A program made the translations under genes and the position numbers. From positions 194,440,370 through 194,504,369 of the forward strand of contig CM054115.1 of assembly GCA_028673005.1 (NCBI GenBank): 64,000 nucleotides of DNA, read 5' to 3'. Below are positions 54,367 through 64,000 of the stretch, piece by piece. Below the pieces are notes generated by a model, which did not search any database, was not told the DNA's origin, and was given only the letters and a program-made list of their open reading frames with translations. Source of the stretch: Tanypteryx hageni (taxonomy: Eukaryota > Arthropoda > Insecta > Odonata > Petaluridae). Position 1 is the first letter of the stretch. Each line of letters starts with the position of its first letter.

Positions 54367-57300
54367 CAGCGGTGTGCTTCCAAATACTTAACAACCGGCT
54401 CGCTCATATCGCCGCCCCTGGCATTTATGTATCCCACCTGTCATCTAATTGATGACGTTCCTGATGGTCCTGAGTTTGCATTATCATTTCTTTAAAAGAA
54501 TATGAAAATATTTCCATATAAACAAGACAATATAGTAAATACAAATTAAATATTTATTTTAAATATTTTAATAACATTAATGATTATTATATTGTATATT
54601 TAATACATTTATAACCAGTGGTGTGCTGGTAAATTTTTAACAACAATGAATGCATATAGGTACATAAGGTTTTTATAAATTGTACAGATTTACAACAAAG
54701 TGGATCACAAAATTTTCAAACAATAGTAAAATATTCAATATTCTTTATTGTAAATTTCATATAGCCAATTGATTCTCACAGAATGCTTTCGTTGATTTTT
54801 GCCGAACTCTTGTATCTGTAGCCAATCTATGGTTGCGATTCAACCATGATTTGACAAATGGAGTTGCATCCCAATTCACTAACTCTTTTTCCAATAAATT
54901 TATCGTCATCAATTCCGATATGTGATCTACTGTCACACTATTTCTCACCCTCATACAAATTATGTTTAACTGAAGAATCTTTCAGCTTCAGCACTACTGA
55001 TTGCAATAGTGCTAACTATCTTTTTAGCTTTTTGTATAGTTGCAGGAATTGAAACATTGCTTGATTCTAGATTATTATCTACAAAATCCCGAAAATCGTT
55101 CAAATCAATTTCATATTTTAAAATTTCATTTAAATAATTTTTTCACCTGCTATCCATGGTGAAGTTAGTTCTTCATAAGGCCAAGTAGATGGTTCTAATA
55201 AATCTAAATAATTATAAATGCTTTCATCATTATGAAAAGGTTCTTTTTTTCATGATGAGTAAATTCCACAGGGATGAGCCTGACCTCATTATTGATATTT
55301 GCTTTCATCATTGTTTCTGTCTGATAAAAGACGGAAATTCTTGCGTTGAATTATATTTTCTAATAACATATTCCTAGGAAGAGCATTGAACTTATTATTT
55401 TTATTAAATGGAATATCTTTAAACTTATCTGACTTCATTAAATCTTCAACTTGAGATTCATGCTTTCCAGTACAAACCTTTAAATTTTCCAAAGCTCTTA
55501 TGGTGCGTTTGATTAATTTGTGTACTTTCTGAATGTTAGTTGATCTTGACTACAGTGCAATTGAAAGTAATGAAAATTCTTCAAGAATGTCAATCATTAA
55601 AGCAAGGTCTTGCAAGAAATTAATGTTAGCTAACCTCTTTGCCAGACCAGAATAAGAAGAACGAGAAAAATGCATATATAACGCAGGGTATGTGTGCCAT
55701 ACAGCAGTAGCAGCTCGTAAACTACATGCCGCCCATCTTGGTCCCAGTACCCGACCAATTTTAATAATCTCAATTTCAAGTTCTTTAGCTACAGTTTCTA
55801 GCTCGGTTTGATTTTTATTAGATTGGTGATAAATACTATAAATTCTATCTAAAAATATTTTTAAATGATTAACTTGTTTTATTTTGGATATTGAATTGTC
55901 GAGTGATAATTGCAATCGATGATTTAAACAGTGCCAAATAACGATTTTAGGAAAATCTTCTAACAACTTGGTAGCTACTCCAGACTTTCTTCCCAACATT
56001 GTATTAGCACCATCAGAACAAAATGCGATTAAATTAGCTTTCAAGTATTCGTTGTTAAATCCACAATAATTTAAAGTAGAAAGTAATGTATTAAAAATAC
56101 ACTCTGCTATGGTTGACATCACTTCTTTTAAAGCGACAAATAACATTACTAGTGCGGAAGCGGATTGAACTGCGCACTGGAGATAAATCACTAGAGTGCT
56201 TTTTTTCTAAATTGTAGATGCTTCGTCAATTAGGATACATATTTTGGCATTCTCTTCTATAATATTCTTAAATATCTTTATTTTAATTTCTTTTGCGATA
56301 TGTGCTGCTATTCTTATTGCACTGTATCGTGAATGCAAAAATTGCCTATATCTACGCCATTTTTGTTTTGTAATTCTAATGCCGCCTCAATATCGGATTA
56401 AGGCTTGTTACGTTTTACCAAACTGTAAACAGTATTGAAAATTTTTACGGTAGCATCAATATTTTCATTATATAGTTTGTGTACTAAATTAGAAATTGAG
56501 TCATTAGCCGATTCTTTTAACAAATCTTGAATTTTAATATGGGCTTTAGAAACATCATGTTCCCTAATTTTTTTTCATAGAGAAGCTTGCCTAGTACTTT
56601 TATTACTGTCATTTGGAATTACTAAATATGCGCTCCATTCCTTCGACAGATGGACAGGCTTTTCTGCTGTCACTCCTAAATGTTGAACTATTGAACAATT
56701 TTTACATCCTAATTTACCTTCCTTTACTTGAAGCCATTTGTACTGTTCTATAAACATACTTGTTTGTTTTTAGTTCAAAAAATCCGGGAGGGCAAGATTA
56801 TCTATTTCTTTCATTGACGAACATGATGGTTTTTCTTCACTGACTGGTCGTTCAACTGGTTTTAAATTTGGTTCCGTTGGCTTCGACGCTCCACAATGAT
56901 TTTCGTTACTATCATTATATTCTGTCTGTTTTCACCGCTTTCACATTTAAAAAACTTAATAGATTACTCTTTCATTTTGACATTTTTAGGATCAGGATCT
57001 GAAAAAATTTTTATGCATAATTTCAATTTTTTTATGCGATTGATACAGTAGCATTTTATAAATTAAAAGTACGACTTTTAATTTTAATTATGTTAATTTT
57101 AACAAATAACTTCTAACGAATAAGCAAATGTTTATTATTGTTCAACATTTTAACGTCAAAACTTCTGTTAATGATTTCTTTGTATAATTTAAAAAAGAAC
57201 GGAAATTTTGAGCTAAAACACCTTATTTTTCATCTTACACCCATAACTTCCGTTACATGAAGAAATCAAGATATCATGACAACACTTTTCATGAAAAGCA

Positions 57301-58203
57301 TTGCAACTTACAAAAACACTGATTTACTCAATCACCATGTACAAGCTTTTCGCTCAAATGCCCCTCAAAACAGTTCGTTCTGTGGGCGAAAAGCCGAATG
57401 TAGTCAGAAAAAATATTTCGTACGCATTTCTGAACATTTGGTTTAATGTATCATTTTATCTATGAACTCCGATGCAATTGTATGACAAATTGCACTGTTT
57501 CTTGACAGAAAATCACGTGTTGGTTACAATGTGTGAGCTTAGAAGGTGAGAAGATAACAAAGTCCCGAAATACTTTTACTCGTGCGTTGTAAGCCGGAGA
57601 ACATTACTTTGTATTTGGAAGAGGGAAGAGAGACGAAATTAATAATGAGACACGTAAAGAAATTGCACCTTTCCTAACGTTAATGTACTGCGACTTTGTC
57701 AGGTCGCCAGCGCTTCTTCTCCGGTGTATAGTGTGGGTAGTAATTTTGATGATTTATAAGCTTTTATAACTTTTATAGCCCGACGAGGAGTTGTTTGAGT
57801 GACTTCTTTCACCAGTGCTGCAGCGTCTCGTTTTCCTGAAATATGGAGAGAATGTTGAGCCGAGAAAACGAATTCTTTTTGCGTATGCGATTCCATTAAA
57901 GGCCGCACTCTCGCTCGTTAAATGTGGGATGCTTCGTATCCAAATCGTCAATACTTGTCGCTGGATAGGAAAATTTTCGTGCTATATGGGTAGATAATAG
58001 TAAATTGTAGTAAAATAAAATAATTAGGAAGTGATGAGTTTTGAGTTTTTAATACCTATGTTATAATATAATTTATTTAATTGTATATTTTCATACCTTA
58101 TGTTTATAATCATTGCCGTGTTTAACAACCGTCTTGCAAAATTCTTGAAAATTTAACAACCGGCTCGCGCGAGCCGGTGCGAGCCGGCTCCAGCACACCA
58201 CTG
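54367..58203 (-). mobile_element. hAT element (KIAA1586-like) nested in the SCAND3-like hAT
   Basis: Ends CAGCGGTGTGCTTCC (left) and, reversed, CAGTGGTGTGCTGGA (right). The perfect 8-bp duplication gccagtgc lies at 54359-54366 and 58204-58211. The right subterminal part is a dense GAGCCGG/CCGGCTC array (58161-58192). A second, internal copy of the end (cagtggtgtgctgg at 54616) lies 250 bp inside the left end. Confidence 0.88.
54757..56757 (-). pseudogene. KIAA1586-like hAT transposase relic
   Basis: The minus strand begins '[20 protein letters not shown]' with C-x2-C and '[12 protein letters not shown]' (56757-56575), the N-terminal zinc-binding part of KIAA1586-type proteins. After stops, 56191-55550 is open: '[20 protein letters not shown]' (catalytic Asp), '[20 protein letters not shown]' and '[20 protein letters not shown]' (the R-W region of hAT). 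The C-terminus at 54954-54757 includes '[20 protein letters not shown]'. Between these, several stops and shifts occur. Confidence 0.85.
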
Positions 58204-58852
58204 GCCAGTGCTAATACATATGTTGTCGTAATATTTTTTCTAATTATTGTGGGACCCCCCTTATTATACGAACTACCCGCCTTCCTCTGGGGCAGTGATA
58301 TCACATAATACGAGAGGATTAAACAGTAAGTAAGGAAATAAACCACTCTGAAATACGTGAAAAATAAAATAGCAATTATTAATTTATTTCCATTGTATAA
58401 ATAAAGTTAATTTTTTTAGTCCTGCCTCAACTATAGGTAGCGCTGATATAAGGCCGTAAAATTTTCCCTATTTGAGTCGCACCCACCTGGTCACCACACT
58501 ATAAGAAACAAATAAAGATTTCACTTGGCGATTACAGTGCTATCGCAGACCTGGCAGATTTGGCGGTAAGTAAACAATACCATAGTATCCGTAGAATTCA
58601 TTACTGAGAGAGACTTTCTCCGATTTGGTTCACGGATGGTTTGATCCAGTTATCTTTTGAGTTTCAAAGAGTATCAGTAAGTTCACTGTGCTGTTTGTTT
58701 CTTTCGTCCTTGATGCTCCTGTCTTCGATTACTATATCTTTCCACGTTTTTTCATGGTGTTTCATTTATATTGTCTTTTTTAGTTACTTTATTATTTAAT
58801 TTTTCAATTCATACATTTTTGTGTGGTTTGTTTGTGTCTTTGTGGTATATTA

Positions 58853-59187
58853 CCATATTAGCCCGAATATAGTGCGACTCCACGTACATATGTGAAAGAC
58901 AACTTCGGCGAGACAACACGTATGTGAAGTTGCTACAATTTAGCCTTGATCTATTTTTTATTTTCTCAAGACACTTTTCCAGTATATTTGTACAATGTAA
59001 CGTCGTGACATGAACGCCCAATTATTTTACAATGTAGCAATTATAGATAGATGCGCTGAAAAGCGTGTGCAGATGCGCGATACACACTAATGTTTTTAAA
59101 GTTACAAGTACTCGAATATAGTGCGAATGTGACTTTCAAAGGTACAAATTAGGGAAAAAATATCGCACCATATTCGGGCTAATACGG
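58853..59187. mobile_element. 335-bp MITE with TA duplication
   Basis: Ends CCATATTAGCCCGAATATAG (left) and, reversed, CCGTATTAGCCCGAATATGG (right), flanked by TA at 58851-58852 and 59188-59189. Non-coding. It lies inside the SCAND3-like hAT. A likely relative's end is at 2006-2033. Confidence 0.8.
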
Positions 59188-59329
59188 TATTTTTCTCTTG
59201 GAGTTCTCAACACTTTTATCTGCTGTCTTAAGTTGTTCGATTTCGTTGGTTTGTGCACATGGTTCATTTTGTGCATTTATTTCTGAATAGCCTAAATTTA
59301 TAATTTATATTATACCAAAAACCCAAGAA

Positions 59330-59350
59330 ACGCCGGGAACATCTGCTAGT
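59330..59350 (-). repeat. CTAGCAG-type repeat end, antisense
   Basis: gaaacgccgggaacatctgc followed by tag is the reverse of the motif at 2258, 3960 and 15240. The body of the copy is not delimited. Confidence 0.35.
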
Positions 59351-59531
59351 ATCAAATATGTCAGAAAGAATAACAATGCAACACAAAGGAAATTCAAATT
59401 TATAAAAATTATATGTTCGTTTTTATAAAATTTATTATTTAAAAACTAGTTTTTAATATTAACTTGTTATTTTTAAAATATTCCATTTATATCGCTTTCT
59501 TTGATTTATTATCGTTTTTTATTCACAGAAT

Positions 59532-61326
59532 TTGGAGCCCATCATGAGTGTCAAAAAAAGGATGTACGATGCTTCATATATTCAATATGGATTCATATCT
59601 GTCATCATCAATGGAGAAGAAAGACCGCAATGTGTTATTTGTACCAAAGTTTTGTCAAATGATTCTATGAAACCAACAAAGTTGAAGCAACATTTGCAGA
59701 ATGTTCATCCTCAACACAAGGACAAGGACAAAAGCTTTTTTGAACGCCATGGGAATGCCGTCAAAAAGATGAAGCTGGATTCAACGGGAGTGTTGCAAGA
59801 AAAAACCAAAAGCTTATTGAAGCTTCTTATGTTGTAGCACTGGAGATAGCAAAGCAGAAAAAACCACATACAATTGGGGAAACCTTGATCAAACCTTGTG
59901 CTCTCAAAATGGTGGAAATTGTGTTGGGAAATGGATTAGAGAAGAAACTTGCAGCAGTTTCACTATCAAACAGTACTGTTCAAAGAAGGATCAGTGACAT
60001 GGCCAGTGACATCAAGGATCAGGTTATACAGGAGATCAAGTCTGCGGCATTTGGTTTATTTTCAATTCAACTTGATGAATCGACTGATGTGGCATCGTGT
60101 TCTCAGTTGCTGGTGTTTGTGAGATATGCTCACTCGGGTTCATTTAAAGAAGAGTTTCTCTTTTGTTCTCCCCTTGAAACAACTAACAAGGCCTCAGATA
60201 TTTTGGAAAAGGTTTCATCTTTCTTTGAATCAGAAAATCTTTTGTGGGATAATGTCTGTGGGTGCTGTACAAATGGAGCACCAGTTACGTTAGGGACAAA
60301 ATCCGGATTTCAAGTTTGTGTAAAAAAGCGAGCTCCGAAAGTGAAAGGCATTCATTGTATGATCCATCATCAGGCACTAGCCTCAAAAACACTTCCAGCT
60401 TCATTAGGGAAGGTTTTGGATCAAGTAATTCAAATTGTAAATTTTGTGAAAGGGGGAGCTCTCAACTCACGACTTTTCAATCAGTTATGTATTGACATGG
60501 ATGCAGTCCATCAATCGCTTCTTTTCCACACAAATGTTCGATGGCTTTCAAGAGGAAATGTAACTGAGCGAGTATTTGAGCTGACAATTAGAGATGAGCT
60601 CAAATAATTTTTTGAAGTTCAGCGTAAGATGGAATTTTTTTTCTGGCTTCATGATGAGGAATGGATGATGTGCCTTGCCTATTTAGCTGACATTTTTGAG
60701 CAGCTGAATAAACTGAATCTTCAGATGCAAGGAAGGGATACAAACATCATAAAATTCATGGATTCCTTAAAAGCTTTCATGAGCAAGCTGAAAAATTGGA
60801 AGAGAAAGGTCAATATCAAAAATGTTTCAATGTTTGAGAAACTGTCATCAATTCTTGTTGCTTAAGGTGAAGAACAAGTGCTTCCAGAATTCGTAAAAAA
60901 TGAAATTTGTCAGCATTGGAAAATGAATTCAGCCACTATTTTCCTGAACTCAGTGATGAGGAGTTGGATTTAGTATGCAATCCGTTTAAATTGTCGGTTG
61001 AAAAAATTTCTGATGATTATCAAGATGAATTACTGGAGCTGAAAACTGATTCAAGAGCAAAAGATATTTTTGATGAGTAGTCAATCACAGAATTTTGGCC
61101 CTTGATGTGCGATTCCTACCCAAAAGTGGCAGAAAGAGCTATTCATACATTACTTCCATTTGTGTCGACATATCTCTGTGAGTCAGGCTTTTCAACTCTG
61201 TTGCAAATAAAAATGAAGCAATGAAGTAGATTGGAGGCTGAAGATGACCTGCGTTGTGCCCTTTCAAGCACTCCTCCACGTATCCAAGAACTGGCAAAGG
61301 AAAAACAATCACAGGTTTCTCATTGA
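59532..61326 (+). pseudogene. hAT transposase relic, SCAND3/ZBED5/FAM200-like
   Basis: It starts with a BED-like finger: 'YIQYGFISVIINGEERPQCV', C-x2-C, 'MKPTKLKQHLQNVHP'. Then the catalytic region: 'LSNSTVQRRISDMASDI', 'FSIQLDESTDVASCSQLLVF' (first catalytic Asp), a 'VCGCCTNGAPVTLGTKSGF' block, 'HCMIHHQALASKTLP', 'ALNSRLFNQLC' and 'LLFHTNVRWLSRGNV'. The C-terminal hAT dimerisation motif, 'LLPFVSTYLCESGFSTL', is near 61170. A frameshift lies between 59837 and 59885; stops occur at 60605, 60863, 61078 and within 61222-61224. The second catalytic position reads CTNGA rather than CTDGA. Confidence 0.9.
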
Positions 61327-62142
61327 TTGTAATCTTCATCGAATAAAATAAATTCTATTTCTCTGGAATTTTATTGAACTTTTTGTTTATTGAAGTATGC
61401 TTCAGTAACTTTAGTCTGTAAAATAATTAGTTCTGAATATAAAAACCCTAAATTTATTCAAGTTTTAAAATCTATCAACATTTCTACTGCTATTAAATTT
61501 ATAATACTATACCGTAAAAATATCAAAATAAATGTATATGTACTAATACAGACAAAATAAAATATTTTCAATATTATATGCATATTATTTGAAATGCATA
61601 TTTTGAGTTAGACTATCTTGGGAAGAGGGGAATGATAGTCTGAACTATGGTGAAAGGGGGGAATTCAGCAAAAAAGGATGAGAACCACTGGTCTAGATAC
61701 ACAATAGAGGGTTTAACATATTCTGGACATTCACAAACCATTATTATCACTGAAAAGCAGATGCCATGGTATTCCCAGTTTATCTGTCCTTGGTGAGGTA
61801 AAAATGACAGAGATATGGAATGGTTAAGACTTCCATAAAATCATTTCTTCATAAAAAACACATTTTATGCATAGATGATTTCAAAAAGGTTTCTTTGTAC
61901 TGAATTTTTTGTAACAAGTAATTTCGCTCTAACAAGATTTAAAAAGCATTATTACACAGGGAAGTGTGCCAAAACTTAAAGATTTTTTGCTATAGTGAAA
62001 TTTTTGTTATAATGGTATTTGTTGTAATGGGATTTTACTGTAATACAATTTTTAAAGAAAAATCAGCACTGAACTTTTTCATCTAATTTAATACAATAAT
62101 TCTCACTGGATTATATGCTTAATTTTTAATCTGTCTCTTTAA

Positions 62143-62905
62143 CCCCTCAAGCGTGATTTAAAAACCAAGGTATTTAAATGCTCCATTAAGACATATTTCT
62201 TATTTTAATTTATATCTCGTAAAATAATGTAATTAAAAATCTGAAAAAAATCAGGAATATTAATTATAAATGCCTTGCTGTTTTGTAATGTTTTTAGAAG
62301 TCTATAATTTTAAATTTCTACAGTACTTACAATATTATTCTGATATTTGGATAGGGTGGGATACATCTCAAAACATGGCACAACACACATAGAAGGATTT
62401 CCAGGGCAGTTTTTGCATTGGTAGGCTGTCTCCTTCCTTATTTCCTTTTTTTTGCAAACAATGCATTTCCTCTGAACGGCTCTTCTCTTGTCTGAAGGGG
62501 GATTCTCTTCTGGGAAGTGATGCCCTGCTAGCCATGTTGCTGATGATTCAATAGGCCTTGCTGGCTTTCCCCTTTTCTTTCCTACTCCAACCTTTGAATA
62601 CTTTGTGAATATGTCCTCGATTAGTCTTGCACAGAAAAGAAGGTGGTTTTTCGGATTACCTTTTTTATAGTAAAGAATGTATGCATTCAATACAGCCATC
62701 ATTCCACTGAAAAACACAGCTAATCAGTTCATTTTGATTTTCTAACCTCTCTCTAATCTCATCTTCAGTTTTACTTTCTGAAGTTATCAAATACCCTTCT
62801 GAAATCTCACTCCCCAAAGAGGCAATACTTTCATTGTCAGACTCATCAAGGATGTGCTTTAGCATTTCATCATCCACTAAGGACCTACTTGTTGATGCCA
62901 TAGTC
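62143..62905 (-). pseudogene. piggyBac transposase relic with deleted catalytic core
   Basis: The minus strand reads an acidic N-terminus (62907-62725: 'DDEMLKHILDESDNESIASL') and then jumps, in another frame, to the C-terminus 'VLNAYILYYKKGNPKNHLLF', followed by a basic Pro/Arg region and a RING-like cysteine cluster ('KCIVCKKK', 'YQCKNCPGNPSMCVVPCFEM'). In a full-length piggyBac about 400 residues with the catalytic Asp triad separate these. The left boundary is TTAA at 62139-62142 followed by CCCCTCAAGCGTGAT, a piggyBac-like end. The right end is not visible before the next hAT begins at 63006. Confidence 0.8.
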
Positions 62906-63005
62906 ACAGACTGAAGGGGAAAACACTTGGAGAAAAATATTTACAAAGAGCAAGAGAGACAGATAAGAAAGTGATTACAGTTCTATGACTCATTAGGTTT
63001 GTGAT

Positions 63006-64000
63006 CAGAGGCGTATATTCAGGGTGTGCTAGGTGTGCGGTGCACACCCACGGATTCGCAATGACACAGATATTATATTTTTGCATTTATTCCTGTTAAA
63101 GACTCCCCTAATCGTTTTCTGGCTTCGCGTGATTCCTAAAATCAAATCCAATATACAATGGTTCATGAAGAGGAGAAGTTTCGGCGCGTAAACATTGTAT
63201 CACATTCACGTTAATAGCCCGGGTGTGCGGTAAGAAATACGGATAGCTTTGAGCCCTTTAAACATACGTACAGATGGCGCAGCGGGTCAAATTCTTAGTC
63301 ACCTTGTGGATTTAAACCGTCCAGAAGGCGTGGCAGGGTGTGCGCTGAGACAACAGCACCCAGAAGTAGTTAGCGGTTGTGATTGGCTATTGTGTGAAGC
63401 AATCCAATTCAACGTTGTTACTTGTCATGAGATGCTGTTTTTGTTTTCTGAGTTTCGTCTGTTTTGCGTGCGTGGGGTAAAGTGTGAACCGACGTGTTTA
63501 TGACACCGATTTAGACAAGTTTTTAACATATATTTATAATTTTTTAGATATAATTTATAACTTTTTGCCCATATTTACAATGGTAAACAGTGTTGACGAT
63601 GTACTGAATGCCCCGTTTTCTGCCAGACCTTTTGCGGATTGTATGAACATAGTCGAAGAAGGTAAGCCTCGTCCTCCTCTTCCAAATTTACTGTGCAAGC
63701 ACAAAGATGCAAAAACTTAGTACATGAGACATTTCTCTGTTTCACAATACGATTCAGTAGAATGGTTAACTGGATGTGAAGTGCTGTCAAGACTTTTTTG
63801 TTGGCCTTGTTTATTATTCTCCAAAGAGAAAGGTGTTTGGAATAAGCACAGGTATTCCGATCTTAATCATTAGGCTGCAGCAATGCAAAAACAATAGCGC
63901 TCCCAGCCACATGTTCAGTCATTTTTAAATCTTAAGATGTTTGGAAAACAAAGAATTGACATTCTCATTGACAGACAAAGAAAAATTGAAATTAGTCGTC
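63006..64000 (+). mobile_element. hAT element start (TTF/ZMYM1-like), running off the right edge
   Basis: A CAGAGGCGTATATTCAGGGT end at 63006 is followed by a subterminal hairpin (gggtgtgctagg... against gtgcacaccc). The presumed 8-bp duplication tttgtgat (62998-63005) cannot be checked because the other end lies outside the window. Confidence 0.6.
63580..64000 (+). pseudogene. TTF-type zinc finger N-terminus of a ZMYM1-like hAT transposase, partial
   Basis: The frame from ATG 63580 gives 'NAPFSARPFADCMNIVEEGK' and a Pro/Leu-rich segment. After a TAG at 63718 it continues in the same frame as 'MRHFSVSQYDSVEWLTGCEV', 'LFCWPCLLFSKEKGVWNKHR' and 'YSDLNH', which is the TTF zinc finger of ZMYM1-like hAT proteins (W-L-T-G-C...C-W-P-C-L-L-F). 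More stops and a shift follow from about 63870, and the frame leaves the window. Confidence 0.82.

Larger units (their letters stand above)
53871..61690 (+). mobile_element. hAT element (SCAND3/ZBED5-like) with perfect 8-bp duplication
   Basis: Ends CAGGGGTTCTCAACC (left) and, reversed, CAGTGGTTCTCATCC (right), flanked by gtctagat at 53863-53870 and 61691-61698. It sits inside the Tigger and is itself split by the hAT at 54367-58203 and by a MITE at 58853-59187. Without these it is about 3.6 kb. It carries the transposase relic at 59532-61326. Confidence 0.9.

Overview
This window is animal, almost certainly insect, nuclear DNA. It is AT-rich, has spliceosomal introns with GT/AG borders, and consists mostly of decayed eukaryotic transposable elements. 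The one host gene I can support is MFSD14 (HIAT1 family), a multipass major-facilitator protein, on the minus strand. Its first four coding exons lie at 30613-30693, 29190-29285, 12685-12747 and 3437-3564. They join in frame (phases 0, 0, 0, 2) to give 122 codons of the conserved N-terminus. The remaining exons lie beyond the left edge. The residues between transmembrane segment 1 and MFS motif A fit insect members of the family best, as far as I can judge from memory. I cannot name the species.

Layout: positions 1-30.6 kb are MFSD14 introns of at least 3.4, 9.1, 16.4 and 1.3 kb, loaded with repeats. These include Tigger/pogo, hAT, piggyBac and mariner remnants, TA-, TAA- and TTAA-flanked MITEs, tRNA-derived SINE-like sequences, a Gypsy gag relic and several Penelope-like elements (PLEs). 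One PLE (16.5-17.8 kb) keeps an open RT plus GIY-YIG reading frame. Another (25.7-27.6 kb) has a second PLE inserted in it behind a 15-bp target duplication. Five hammerhead-ribozyme-like motifs lie near PLE sequence.

From 30.7 to 64 kb I see no host gene, only transposons. In order they are: a CGGBP1-like hAT relic; a minus-strand Ty3/Gypsy element (LTR and integrase at 34.7-36.4 kb, protease/RT at 44.6-45.7 kb) split by a Polinton/Maverick fragment with a family B DNA polymerase (38.3-42.0 kb) and a 3'-truncated APE-type LINE (42.2-44.6 kb); and a second, plus-strand Mag-like Gypsy with a 264-bp LTR (45.7-49.4 kb). After these comes a stack of DNA transposons. A Tigger element (50257-62040, TA duplication) holds a short hAT and a SCAND3/ZBED5-like hAT (53871-61690, duplication gtctagat). 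That hAT holds a KIAA1586-like hAT (54367-58203, duplication gccagtgc) and a 335-bp MITE. The window ends in an internally deleted piggyBac and the start of a TTF-finger hAT.

Almost every transposon gene carries stops or frameshifts, so this is a transposon graveyard around a conserved transporter gene. I found no CRISPR array, no bacterial operon and no new defence system. The most instructive signals are the hammerhead motifs, the dated nesting order and the isolated Polinton polymerase.
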